Positions 1 through 10,490 of a stretch of DNA of 64,000 nucleotides are shown one piece after another (positions within the stretch are counted from its first letter, which is position 1; each line of letters starts with the position of its first letter). The stretch is from Myotis daubentonii. Its lineage: Eukaryota; Chordata; Mammalia; Chiroptera; Vespertilionidae. The translations under genes were made by a program, and so were the position numbers. Location of the stretch: positions 62,556,359 to 62,620,358 of the forward strand of contig NC_081852.1 in NCBI RefSeq assembly GCF_963259705.1, in the 5' to 3' direction. The notes beneath the pieces were generated by a model that saw nothing but the letters and a program-made list of their open reading frames with translations, had not been told where the DNA came from and searched no databases.

Positions 1-930
1 GGTTGGTGATGCTCCCAGACCTCCTACCCCTGAGGCCTGACGGTAGGGGAGCAGGGGTGCATGACCCTGGGGCCCGAGGGGCCCGGCGGCAGCCCTGAGG
101 GCCGGTGAAGGCGTCCGCAGAGGGAGAGTGATGATGGAGCCACGCACTGCCAGGGCTGAACAGGACCTGAGCCTTTGACCTTGGGCCCGCAGGGGCCTGT
201 CAAAGTGCTGACCATAGTCCGAAATGCCATTTGTGTGGTTTTGATAAACGCCCCCACCTGCCCACACACAATCCATGGGACTGTGCATTCCAGGAGGATA
301 GCAGCCTTGTAAGTGCTCAGTAAACACTCATGGAATGAATGGATGGATGGAAGGATGAATGAATGATCTAGTTGAGCAACTGCCCTGGTTTGGTTATAGT
401 TGGAAACAGAGATCTATGTGCCGAAGAGAAAGGTGTGGGCAAGAAGTTTCTAGAAAACAAGAAAGACTGGACAGAAATCTGCCATTTGTCCCCAGACCCA
501 CACACTCAGGGTCCAGTCGCTTTTAACCTGCCCCGGAAGGCAGAGCGAGGCTTTCTTGTCCGACGTGAGGGAGGACCCCGCATCCAGACCTCAGCGACCT
601 CAGGGTTTTCTCGGCCTCGGTGAACCAAAGATCTGTGGGGTCCTGTTGCTGGAGGAGGTGAAGGATGGTGAGATGGAGTGAAGGCTGGTTTTCTTCAGAA
701 TTTAGAAGGAAGACGAGAGGAGTGCGCACTGGGAACAGACAGTGAATTGAGAGGGAGCCTGCATCTCAGGAGCGCCGAGCCGAGAGGGACCAGAGGGCAG
801 AGACCTATCCAAGCCCCCAGGGAATCTTCATTTCCTTCACAGCAGATTTCTCTAACATGCTTCCCCATGAAGTGCGGGGTGCCTCTGCACGTTCAATTTC
901 AAACCTCATCGGATTCCGAGGTGATGAAGC
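1..930. other. Unique non-coding sequence
   Basis: I see no gene here. The stretch is moderately GC-rich with stops in all frames and no splice-bounded open frame. Around 300-365 a short tail made of TGAA/TGGA units follows a motif resembling 'agtgctcagtaaac', which looks like the worn 3' end of an L2 or MIR element, but it is too short to assign firmly. Confidence 0.5.
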
Positions 931-1170
931 CATTCGTTTAGCAAAAATAGGAAGATGGAGGAGAAAGGGAAGAGGTTTTACAAAAAAGTAGGCAGAAGTT
1001 TAATCTCCAGAGCAGGGTCTATAAATAGAGCCAAAAACTTGGCGAGCAATAAAAATCGATGGTTAAGCAAAAATAAAAATTCTTAAAGATCTTTAAACAA
1101 AAAGATTCTGTGCAGTGATCAACTCAGATTAAGGAACCTTTCCAGCGAATAAATGAAATGACCAGAACTG
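930..1170. promoter_or_regulatory. AT-rich candidate conserved non-coding element
   Basis: An island of AT-rich unique sequence sits in GC-rich surroundings, with a TATAAATAG run near 1,020 and several AAAAAT and TTAAAG words. It does not match a repeat family I recognise. Regulatory function is inferred only from composition and lack of repeat ancestry. Confidence 0.25.
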
Positions 1171-2139
1171 AGTTGCTGCCAAGGGCTGGTGGCCCCTGCT
1201 CGGCCACTGTGTTCTGTCAGCACAGTTGCTGTCAGAAGGCCTGGCGCCCTCCCGAGACCCAGGGACCCTAAGGCCCCAGAGCTGATTTCAAAGAAGCCAA
1301 GCCAATCCCTTTAACTAGTTAACATGATCCTGCTACGTCCAAGGATGGACTGGGCTTTTAGGGGCCACAAACATGAGCTAAAGGAAAACACCAATCCATG
1401 TCCTTTGGGGGGGGGGGGTGTTGTCGATAAGAAAATGGAGCCAAGCACCTCCAAAATTGTAAATCACAGCAGGAGCATCCTCCATAAGAGCCACACAGAG
1501 CTCCGTGCTTTCTTTTCAAGAGAGAGGAGTTTATTTTCCATCATCAAGGCAATTCAAATAGAAAGCTAGGAGAACACAGAGCACAAAGAAGAAATGTTAG
1601 GTAACCTATAATCTACCAACTAGAAGTCATCACAGTCCACCTGTTGACCTAGTTCCTCCCAGCCTTTGCACATTAACATATTTGTCTTATAAATGCATAA
1701 ACGCCTGCATTGTTCAGAGGCGTGTCACAAGCGGTTCCCGTGCCGTTGGGAACTCTTTGCAAGCACAGCGTGTAAGAGGTGGTGTTTAGTCCCGTGGCCT
1801 CGCTGTGACAGACCGAGCCATGCCACTCTGGTGGGTGTCTAGACTCTAGGCCCTGCGCTTCTCCACCTGGGACCATAGAAGTGACACTTGGGCACATCTC
1901 CTCACGTGGGGGTCTCTGGCAGCATCCCTGATTTTCCCATCATGTGGATTCTTACAAGTGAACTCACTGGGAAAAGGAGAAAATGCTAAACTCTCCTGAT
2001 ACTTACGCCAAATTGGATTTCGGAATGTGTGTATCAATTTAGACTGCAGGCAATAGAAGAGATTGCTGCTTGCTGCGGGCCGGCCAGCTGTGAACGCGCT
2101 CACCTTCTGTGATCTCTGCACTGGAGAAGTTTAAAGACA
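1171..2139. other. Unique non-coding sequence with a G12 tract
   Basis: No gene is visible. A run of 12 G lies at 1,407-1,418. The segment from about 1,590 to 1,690 loosely resembles the 3' end of an ancient L1, but I cannot support an exact call. Confidence 0.4.
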
Positions 2140-2600
2140 GGAGAGGATGAGTGAGGCGTTTTCCTGGAGAAAGTGGGCTTTGCTGTGGGGCCGGACGGAG
2201 GGGTGAGGAGGAGATGGTGGGGGAGGGAGGGTGGAGATGGTGCGCCAGGCGACGGAGCTTTCTGAACAAAGGGCCCAGGGCAGGAATGGGCCCTCACAGT
2301 CCAGGAATAGTGGGTGTCCCGTTCGGCTGTGTGAGGAGGGGGTGCAGGGTGGACTGGAGAGAAGCTGGACAATAAGAAGGGCCTTGGATGTCAGTGTGAA
2401 TGGCAGCTTGTGTTTTACTCACAAAAAATGGGGAGTCATTGAAGCGTGGGAGGCCAGTCTTCATTCAGGGAGACTCCCTGGCTGCCTGTGGTCAGAAACT
2501 GCGGGGGTTGTGGGGGGGGCCACAGCGCGGAGACCAGATCTGAGCTGCCTCGAGGGTCCCGGGAGAAGGTGGTGACAGCTAAGTCTTCAGGGATGGCTTT
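2140..2600 (+). repeat. Probable ancient interspersed repeat, family uncertain
   Basis: The stretch containing 'agggccttggatgtcag', then 'ggggagtcattgaagc' and a later 'gagaccagatctgag', has the word order of a common old mammalian interspersed repeat. I cannot name the family. A second, weaker L2-like stretch follows at about 2,640-2,720. Confidence 0.35.
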
Positions 2601-2786
2601 AGTCTGAGCACGCGACACAGTGGTACATCGATGTGTGTGTTCTCTGGCCCATAAAGCTGTTGGCTCCCTGGGGTCGGGGACCGGGTCTCACTCTCTTTGA
2701 TAAAGAGTTCCTGGCACTGCACTAAGGACATGTCCAGTGGACCTCATGTGGGGATGGCGAGCTGGAGCCCTAAGGACGGACTAGAG

Positions 2787-2971
2787 CAGGGGTGGAGAAC
2801 CTTGTCCTCCCAGGGCCATTGGATATTTATAACACCCCTCAGGGCCACACACCATCGTCAACTTAAAAACTAGCCGGCTCTCTTCAGTCAAACGTTTCAT
2901 GAACTCACCCCTAATGCCTTGGCAGGGCCAGACCACATGATTTCGAGGGCCTTGTACATTCCTCACCCCTG
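2787..2971. mobile_element. Non-autonomous hAT DNA transposon (MITE), 185 bp
   Basis: The element begins CAGGGGTGGAGAACCTTG and ends with the imperfect inverted repeat ACATTCCTCACCCCTG, the terminal form used by many mammalian non-autonomous hAT elements. The interior has no coding capacity, so it would have needed a transposase supplied elsewhere. The flanking 8-mers (GACTAGAG and GAGAGAGA) match only partly, so the target-site duplication is decayed or the ends are slightly misplaced. Confidence 0.7.
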
Positions 2972-2992
2972 GAGAGAGAGGGCCGTGGGCAC

Positions 2993-3027
2993 AGGCCATG
3001 GGCATAGGACCCACGTGCATCCACAGG
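2993..3027 (+). repeat. 35-bp low-copy duplicate, copy 1
   Basis: This 35-base block matches 5,053-5,087 at 32 of 35 positions in direct orientation. The similarity fades on both sides. The core GGGCATAGGACCCA is identical in both copies. It lies 21 bp after the end of the upstream hAT element. I do not recognise the parent repeat. Confidence 0.75.
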
Positions 3028-3239
3028 GCAGTGCTGACGTCAACCTGGGAGTTTCATAGGTTCCTAGGAGGTCAAGGGGACCCAAAGCAGATCCCTTGCT
3101 GGAATGTCTTGAGGAAATGCCCCCTCACCCCACGTTGCCAGCCAGGCCGTGCCCACACCAGGAGGGCCGTGCACTCTGGAGCAGCTCATTGGAGGCTCTC
3201 ACCTGGGAATCACTGCTCTTTGCCCTACAGGCAGGAGCC

Positions 3240-3390
3240 TGTTTTAATAAGAAGGCACTTACTGAGTACTATTATGTGCTGAACATTGTGCTCCGCACTT
3301 TCCACATGTTATTCCTATAATCCTCACAGCAATGTATCGTCCCCAGTTTACAGGTGAGGAGACGAAGGCCCAGGCCAGTTACTCAAGTAA
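3240..3390 (-). repeat. MIR SINE fragment
   Basis: Read on the minus strand this carries the MIR core and 3' part. On the plus strand the order is 'cttactgagtactattatgtgc', then a TAATCCTCACAGCAA word, then 'ccccagtttacaggtgagga'. These are the reverse complement of the conserved MIR segments. It is an ancient tRNA-derived SINE with typical decay. Confidence 0.75.
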
Positions 3391-3864
3391 AATCCTTTCA
3401 TCCCAGCAGGGCAGAGACACCATTCAGAGGCTCATTTCAGGGGAGTTTATTAAAAGGGAAATCACCCAGGGAATGGTGAGCCCTGCCCACCTGGGCCTGA
3501 AGGAGGGGGATCGAAGATCCGGGGCCCACAGAGGGTGGTTGGACCAGAAGGCCTCTGGGAGGGAGCGTCGGCCTTTGATGGGGGAGAAGGGGCAATGCAG
3601 CGAGAAAGGAGGAAGCTGGGAGAGCTCCTCCATGCTCCTCCCATGGCCCTTCTCTGGTCAGCGCTCCCCATGGGCCAAGGTGGACCAGAAGCCAGAGGGC
3701 AAGGAGCCCATCCATGTGAGCCACGCAGGCCAGCCTCCAGGGCACAGAGCAGAGTGCAGGGGATGGAGTGGAATGGGGGAGCCAGGCGGACGGTCCTGTG
3801 CCTTCAGGAGAGCCTGGTGCCTGGCACTCAGACTGTCAGAGCCCATTTGTCAATGATTGAATGA
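3391..3864. other. Unique GC-rich sequence
   Basis: Open frames of up to 174 codons occur here in overlapping frames on both strands, as expected in stop-poor GC-rich DNA. None shows a protein family signature or a convincing splice-site pair, so I see no gene. Confidence 0.45.
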
Positions 3865-4055
3865 ATGGCGGAGTGGAATGCCCATGGACATTGGAATCAG
3901 ACTTAGGACCGTGTGACCTCACATCACTGAGCCTCGGTTCCCGGGTCTGTGAGATGTGGGTAATCACAGGGCCTCCTTCCAGCCCTGGTGTGAGAAGCAC
4001 ATGAGATAACACACAAAGCACCGAGTGCCAATGAATGCTGCTACTGTTGTCATTG
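3865..4055 (+). repeat. MIR SINE
   Basis: The plus strand follows the MIR order: 'ggaatcagacttaggaccg', then 'tgtgacctcacatcactgagcctc', 'gggtctgtgagatgtgggtaat' and 'catgagataacacacaaagc'. It is divergent but nearly full length. Confidence 0.75.
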
Positions 4056-4229
4056 GTGGCATGGTGCAGAGCTGAATGCGGGGTCTGGTGATCTGGCCCA
4101 GCCTGGCACTCACTCTGTTCATCTGATATCTGACGCGGTGGTGAGGGGAGGCGCATGCAGAGGGGCAAGTGCAAGGGTTCCCCCCCCCCCCGCCACGTCA
4201 AGGGCTACCGACCCCTGTGTCTTCTCTGA

Positions 4230-4400
4230 ATGTGAAGAGCCCCCTCGAACTTCATTAGTCATGAGCACGCGTCAAGCAATAAGTTAATTTCTAACTGTGG
4301 CACTTGATAAATTTTCCATTTACCTCATTAGTTTTTACAGCCTGCTGTATTGGTGAGAACACTTCCAATTAACCATATGGGAAGCTTCAGTATGGAATCA
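4230..4400. promoter_or_regulatory. Candidate conserved non-coding element
   Basis: AT-rich unique sequence with several TAAT-core homeodomain-type words (CATTAGTCAT, AAGTTAATTT, CCAATTAACC) lies just after a C12 tract (4,180-4,191). It matches no repeat I know. Conservation is inferred from composition and motif clustering. Confidence 0.3.
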
Positions 4401-6019
4401 CAACAGCTTTTTAAAACGTGTTCGTTAACCAAGGAAGAATCCCAGTCCCCAGAAAGGAGGATGCCTGGGACCAGCCTGGAGTCCCGGGAAGGGGTGCTTC
4501 CAGGAGCCTGAGGTCAGGGTTCCGAGTGCAGCTCCCCTGGAGGGGAGGGGCTGAGCTGGGCACGCCCCCTCCTGGTCCCTGAGGGACTCGGGAAGGAACC
4601 AGCGAAGAGACCCAGGCGCCTGGCACCAGGCCAGGCCACGAACTGGGTGTGAGGGTCTCACTCAGAAACCTACCCCAGCCATGGACACGCTCCCTCCTTG
4701 CTTAGTTATGAAGCATTTCTCACCTTTTCATCCTGCGTGATGAGCACAGGAAGTCTGAGATGGGAGGTTGTCTCCTGTTTCATAGCTGGAGACCGGAGAA
4801 CCAGGGAGGGGCCAGGACTCTGAGATCAAAGGGAAGGGCAGGTCCAGCTGGCTCCTCGCTCCAACCCAGAACCTAGGACCGGTCCAGGCTGGGACACTCG
4901 CCCTTCTTGCACCTCCCCAGGGGCCACGATTGCACTGCCTGCAAATTCTCTGGTCTCACTGCCCTCCCTTCCCGCCCCCCCAGGCCCCGACTGAGCTTGT
5001 GACTGAGGCTGGGCCGTCAGACACCCAAGTCCCCTGATACCCTAAGTGGCCCAGGCCGTGGGCATAGGACCCAAGTGCATCCCCAGGAGTCTCCATCCTG
5101 AACTGAGAAAGGGGCACTTGGAATCCGTCCTGGGCTGGGCTGGGGAGGCCAGCCTGGAGGTCCTGGCAGTGGTGTTCTTGACCATGAAAGAGGATACGGT
5201 GACGTTGGATGAAGCTGTGTGCAGAGGCCAACAGATCCAGGTGGGCTCGGGGAGAGGAGAGAGCAGCAGGCAGCCTCAGATGCTCTGGACCCAGCCAGAG
5301 GAGATAACCAGGGTGACGGCCTTGCTGGGAATGGCCCCGAACCTTGGGGGTTCTTTATAAACTTTGGAGACCAATGAAGCGCCTTGGTTTGGTGCCAGCC
5401 AATGAGCCATCTCCACGATGCTGCCGACTCCGGGCCATGGGGCAGAAGACATTGGCCCTGCAGTATTGTTGACTCCCTCTGTCCCCTGCAGTGTGAGAAG
5501 GCAAGCCCTGCACACACGCAGCGGTTTCACACTGTTGATCTGCAAGGAGGGGTTGGTCCTGCGGGCCTTTCTCACCAGCCTGGACACTGACAGGTGGCCT
5601 CGGAGAGCTGAGAAAGGGAAGGCGTGCCCTACTACATGGCTCTTCTCATCTTCATCTCCCCCCCCGCCCCCCACGAGGATCCCCCACTTGGAATCTTCCT
5701 TCCTGCCATTTAACTCCACAGGTGCCATGCTGGGGACAGCACCACTCCACTCCTGATGCTGAAGACCTCTTAGGGATCACAGGCCCCGAGGCACAACGCG
5801 GAAGAATTCTGCTGGATTCGCGGAATAATGCTGAATAATTCTTCTTTGCCAAGGCCCTGTCCTCCACCGAGAATAACCAGCACCCCTGACGGGTGTCTCT
5901 CTTGCTGGCCGCACACTCGGAAGACACCCTGTGCCTCCTAGGTCAGGGTGGCCCTTTCACACACACTCTCTATGGGTTCCCTGAGGCTGTTCTGTCTGGT
6001 AGCACCTTGTACTCTGCCT
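4401..6019. other. Unique GC-rich sequence
   Basis: No gene is supported. About 4,700-4,830 vaguely resembles a minus-strand MIR (a 'catagctggagaccggag' stretch), but this is too weak to call. The second copy of the 35-bp duplicate lies at 5,053-5,087. Open frames of up to 166 codons overlap on both strands without family signatures. Confidence 0.4.
5053..5087 (+). repeat. 35-bp low-copy duplicate, copy 2
   Basis: Direct copy of 2,993-3,027 with three substitutions, 2,060 bp away. The flanks do not align, so this is not part of a simple 2-kb tandem duplication. Confidence 0.75.
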
Positions 6020-6165
6020 GCATAAGTGAGATAGGGCAGCTGATATTCCCATTTTACAGATGAGGGACCTGAGGCCCAGAGAGTCTAAATGGGTAAATGT
6101 CTCACCCAGGGTTACACAGGTGATAAATGACAAGGTCAACACGAATCCAGCTGGAATGACCCCGA
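6020..6165 (-). repeat. MIR SINE fragment
   Basis: The plus strand shows 'attcccattttacagatgag' followed by 'cctgaggcccagagagtc' and 'cagggttacacaggtga', the reverse complement of the conserved MIR core. Confidence 0.85.
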
Positions 6166-6364
6166 GTTGAAAGCCCACTCAGGGACAGATCCTCACACAG
6201 GGTCTGACTCAGGAGAAACACGCTTCGCCCCTCTTCCTCTCTCCCCGTGGATCCCACATGTGCCCGGCCTCCTCGCCCATCTCACAGGATTTTCTGGAGT
6301 CTGTTACCAGCCAACTTCTATTTTTCAGGAGCCCATGTAAACCAGGAATACGTCTGTCTCAGCT

Positions 6365-6675
6365 CCATCTGCTGTAACAGTGCCATGGTCTGGGTGGCTT
6401 ATGGACAACAGACATATATTGCTCACACAAGGTGCCAGTGTGGCTGAATTCAGGCCAGAGCACACTTCTGGCCTCGGACTCCCACTTCTTTCTGCGTGCA
6501 CACGTGGTGGAGACCCCAGAGCTGAAACCAGCTCTTCCTTATGGACGCGGCTCCCGTTCAGGAGCTCCACCCTCGTGCCCTAATCACCTCCCAAAGGCCT
6601 CACCTCCTATACAGGAGCGATTGATGCAACATAGGAATTTTGGGGGACACAAGCCTTTGGTCCATAACACAGTCT
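6365..6675 (-). repeat. MLT1-type LTR (ERVL-MaLR), solo
   Basis: The stretch runs from 'ctgctgtaacagtgccatgg' through 'gggtggcttatggacaacag' to 'ttttgggggacacaagcc' and 'ggtccataacaca'. This is the inverted order of the MLT1 LTR consensus. It is a solo LTR of an old retrovirus-like MaLR element; no internal coding region is attached. Confidence 0.75.
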
Positions 6676-6679
6676 CAGT

Positions 6680-7135
6680 AGGAAATATTTAAATAACATG
6701 GATAAAATAATGCAAATAATCCAACTTCAGTCCCCTGAGGATCTCACCCGCCATCCCAGGCTCCTGCCCAAAGCAGCCACTGGCATCTGTGTCGTGTGGA
6801 TCGTCCAGCCCTATTTCTAGGCACTTGTGAATGTGCTGATGCATATGTCATCTGGAAAGACCTAGTTGAGGTCTGTCTGACCTGCTAGGACCGTGTCCAG
6901 CTCAGTGGTGTCGTACCCGCACGCTCTGCACCGCGCGTTGTAGAATGTTCCCACGCACTGTGCAGCACTGGCCTCGCTTTCTTACCCCGCAGCTTGGTCA
7001 CCTAGTGCTTGGTGGGCTGTGCTGTGTGTGCTTAGTCCCTAATGGAAGGGCATGCGGGTTTTCCCCAACATCTCACTGTTAAAAACAATGTGGCAATGGC
7101 TTCTTGCTCATGAATGAGTATTTCTCTGGAGGAAA
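6680..7135 (-). repeat. Probable ancient L1M 3'-end fragment
   Basis: Phrases such as 'ccctatttctaggcacttgtg' and 'tctcactgttaaaaacaatg' fit the inverted 3' part of an old L1M element, but divergence is high. No other feature is visible in this interval. Confidence 0.35.
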
Positions 7136-7137
7136 AA

Positions 7138-7715
7138 AGTGAATATTTCCGTAGGAAAAAGGAAACCATACACTGAGTTAAAAGAGAAGTTGACTGGGAG
7201 AAAATATTGGCAACAAAATAGTATAGAACAAAGTAGTAACAATCAGATTATAGCCTGGCTGGTGTGGGAGCGTCTACCTATGAACCAGGAGATCACATTC
7301 AATTCCTTGTCAAGGCACAGGCCCAGGTTGTGGGCTCCGTCCCCAGTAGGGGCGTGCAGGAGGCAGCCAATCCATGATTCTCTCTCATCATGGATGGTTC
7401 CATCTCCCTCTCCCTCTTTCTTCCTCTCTGAGATCAATAAAAAATAAGATAAAATTTAAAAAAATTTAAAGAACAACTTCATCTTTAAAAATAATAATCA
7501 TCATCAGATTATATAAAGCAGTGCTTCAATTTACTAATAAAAATAACCCAGTAAAAAAAAATGGGTGAAGAATACAAACAGGCAATTCATAGAAGAAACA
7601 CACATGGTTGATACGCATTAGGAAGAGCTGCTGCACCTCATTAGTGATCAGGAAAAAGCCACTAACACGACAAACGAGACCTTTTTAACTCACCGGATTG
7701 GCCCCAATGTTCAGG
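7138..7715 (+). mobile_element. L1 fragment interrupted by a VES SINE
   Basis: Both sides of the SINE at 7,253-7,501 read as decayed L1 ORF2-region DNA on the plus strand. The left part contains 'gggagaaaatattggcaaca'. The right part contains 'cctcattagtgatcaggaaa' and then 'caccggattggc', in normal L1 order. All frames are closed, so it encodes nothing. Confidence 0.75.
7253..7501 (+). mobile_element. VES-type tRNA-derived SINE
   Basis: The body starts GCCTGGCTGGTGTGGGAGCG (a degraded A-box region) and carries the VES-like 'ggaggcagccaatccatgat' word and a CT-rich tail ending in AATAAAAAATAAG. It is flanked by an exact 11-bp target-site duplication, ATCAGATTATA (7,242-7,252 and 7,502-7,512). 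Removing the element and one duplicate restores a continuous L1 sequence, so it is a clean retroposition into older L1. Confidence 0.9.
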
Positions 7716-7719
7716 TGAA

Positions 7720-8943
7720 TGAGGCCAGTCATCTGCTGAGCCAGGATGGTGCTGTCCCACAGCGTCAGGGTTCGAGCCTTCCCAGGGGAGGCACCTTCAG
7801 ATGCGCCCAGCCCCCGCCAGCACCTCCCTTCCTGCCTCCTCCGCGGAGCAGCAGTGCTGGTGGCTCTGTGCCACCACACAAACGTGGTGTGACCCAGCCA
7901 CACACACAGCCTGCCGTCCGGGTCAGAGTCAGCCCAGAGGCCTGGACAGAGCTGGCAGGAGCGGCATGGTCGGGGTGGTCACAGGCTGGGGTGACCGTGA
8001 CGCGGAGCCCTCACTGCCACTGGTCACAGACGGAACAGCATTTCTGCTCTGAGATCCGACCCCAGGCGTTGGGCAGCCCTCCCGTTCCCAGTGGGGACAG
8101 TGATACTGGATGGCAGAGGCGTGTCGTGAGCTGCGGTAGGTGGTTCTAAAGAGACCCTTGTTGCAAAACCTGAAGTGCCCGGGCCCTGCACCAGCACCGG
8201 GCCTGTGGCCACAGGAGCGAGTGGCCCTCTCTCCTTGGGCAATCAGAGCGCGCCCCCCGCCCCAGGCTCAGGCCGCTCCTGACCCCCAGCAGGCCTGCCG
8301 CCACCCCACAACCAGGGACAGAGGCTTTGACTCCGGGCCCCACTTGCCTCCAGAGACTCTGTCCCGGCACCAAGGACCCCACCAGGCTGCGCCACCGGAT
8401 TATTTCACTGGGCCTTCCGACCCTCCCCTTGCGGAGTCCCCAGGGGCAGCCACCGGCTGGGGTGCACGCACAGTCGTGCTGCATGGGAGTCACACCCAAC
8501 CTTGGAAAGGCCATTGAGGGGCTTTGTTTATGCACTTGAAACAGCCTGTGACCGTGACTCAGGGAGCAGTGGTCAGAGACAGCCTCGCCCATAGAAATGT
8601 CGCAGGCCCTTCCAAAGGGTGCGCCAAGATGACAGCCGCTAAGGCCACGGCGTCCATCTATGTGAGCAGATGACAACCCACGAAGAAACAGCTCAGAATC
8701 AACCGAAAGCCGGACAGGCTGACGCTCTGCAGCTATGGGGCTGTTGGGGTACAGAATGGAAGACATAGGACTCCAGGAAACTGCTTTCCTGGGTTCCCAG
8801 GACTAACCTGGGGGCACCCCATCGTGCCTAGCTCGCCTGGTCTGAGGCTTCCACAGCCCCTCGATAAGTCCCCCAGCCCTTGACCAGGAGGCCAGAAATC
8901 TGGGTCTCACGTGCATCCTCACTGCCGATAGTAGGTTCTCTGT
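7720..8943. other. Unique GC-rich sequence
   Basis: No gene, RNA or repeat is supported. A 206-codon minus-strand frame (8,146-8,766) and a 144-codon plus-strand frame (7,715-8,149) overlap other open frames and look compositional. Neither resembles a known protein. Confidence 0.45.
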
Positions 8944-9011
8944 TACACACGCACATGCACACGCATGCACACACACACATGCACACACGTACACACACAT
9001 ACACACACACA
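8944..9011 (+). repeat. (CA)n-type microsatellite
   Basis: Interrupted CA/CATG dinucleotide run. It produces spurious cysteine/valine-rich frames on the minus strand. Confidence 0.95.
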
Positions 9012-9019
9012 ATGATCTG

Positions 9020-9340
9020 AAATATCCCTGCAAATACTTCCTATTTTCAATAACATGGTATCAATTTGCAAACAGAGTAATGATCTCTGTTACTTTTCAG
9101 GAAATTATGTTTAATATACTTTACTAGAACGAAGGAAGAACAATCTAATTGAAAGAGCCGCATTGAACCGTATTTAACCTCAGATGTACTAAATGGAGTG
9201 TCTCGGAGATAAGTTATGGTTTTTAATTTAATGTAAACTATTCTGTGCATAAGCACTGTGTGTTTGCCACTCTAATAACGACTGGTTTGGGTTTATGAAT
9301 TATTTTTTCGATCATCTCCCTGCTCCCGTGAACACTCCTT
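9020..9340. promoter_or_regulatory. AT-rich candidate conserved non-coding element
   Basis: Unique AT-rich sequence contains 'gaaattatgtttaatatact', 'tttttaatttaatgtaaac' and 'ctaataacgactggtttggg'. No repeat family is evident. Function is inferred from composition only. Confidence 0.3.
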
Positions 9341-9539
9341 GTGAATGTTAAAACAACCGGGGGTTTTCCCACATGGAGCCTGAAATGAAAGGCCCTACCA
9401 GCCAGGCCACTCCACCGTCTGGGACAGCTGTGCCTCGGATGTGCCACATCTCGCCGCTGGTGAGGATTCCGGTTTCTGAGAAGCACCCGTATTTCATCGC
9501 CCAGGCTGGTCCTGCGCCCGGCTGGCTCCTTCGCCTCTG

Positions 9540-9675
9540 GGATTGATGGATTCTAACCGCCATAGCAGCGCTTTAAATGAAGTTTCGTGCTCGCCAAGAT
9601 TAATTGCAGAATGAAAGATATCGGAACTTTATTATTCATATAATTCATTTGCGGGGATGTTCCCAGGAAAATGTA
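9540..9675. promoter_or_regulatory. Candidate conserved non-coding element
   Basis: The segment holds 'gctttaaatgaagtttcgtg', 'caagattaattgcagaatg' and 'ttattattcatataattc'. These are packed TAAT/ATTA cores of the kind seen in developmental enhancers. The sequence is unique as far as I can tell. Confidence 0.35.
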
Positions 9676-10059
9676 GTGTGTGTCTGAAGTTCATCATTTG
9701 ACAGTAATCGAAGGGAAGGGAGGAGGAGGGCAGCGCGGGGCCGTCTGTCACAGCCTGACCTCCTGTGGTGCCGGGTCCCCGGAGCCAGAGGAACTGGGGC
9801 CCCTGTGCTCAAGAAGCTGCTTGTCCAGCCCGGCGCATGGCCTGGTCACACTGGCTTCTCAGGGCGCTCCCTTCTCCCAGCACAGGCCTCGGCGAGCCCC
9901 ATGGCGGCCAGCCTGCTGCCTGGTTTACCTTATTAGTATCTCTTCTTCCATTTATGTATGAGTATGTGCAAAAAAATGGGATTGCTTTTGCCAACCAGGC
10001 ATCTATTTCCCCTTATTTGGGTAAGACTGCCAATTTCCCTTTGGGAAGCTGTGGCTCTG
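9676..10059. other. Unique sequence
   Basis: No supported gene. The G/C-rich first half passes into an AT-richer second half with no recognised repeat. Confidence 0.4.
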
Positions 10060-10490
10060 AGCTTCAGGTAGGACTCCTTGGGGGAGAGCATGTGACCAGG
10101 TGTTAGCCAATGAGACTCCTGCATTCCTCTGGCCACAGCAATTGATTCAGAATGGAAACATGACTTCATCAGGGCCACTGCCACGCGGTCAGTCTTTCCT
10201 GGGGAGGCTGGGGCAGAAGTTGGCACTTGATATTCTCTGTGAAAGCTGAGAGTGTGGAAGGCTGGGGCTGACGCAGTCCTCATGCTATCCAAACAAAGGT
10301 GACAATAAGCAAAAGCAGTGGGGGACCCAAGGGAGAGATGGGAGAGAGCAAGTCCCCGTAATGTCATCTGGGCCCTGAATCAAGCCATACCTGAATCTGG
10401 CTCTAGTTTTGGACATTGAACATTTTAGTTATGTGAGCCATGTAGTCTGTCTTTGCTTATGCCAGTTTGAGTGAAGTTTTCTCTCTGGGA
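10060..10490 (+). repeat. Ancient interspersed repeat, family uncertain
   Basis: Word order matches a common old mammalian repeat: 'gagcatgtgaccaggtgttagccaatgagactc' in pieces near the start, and 'agttatgtgagccatgtag' then 'gcttatgccagtttgagtg' at the end. It is probably a decayed LTR or DNA element; I cannot name the subfamily. Confidence 0.45.
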
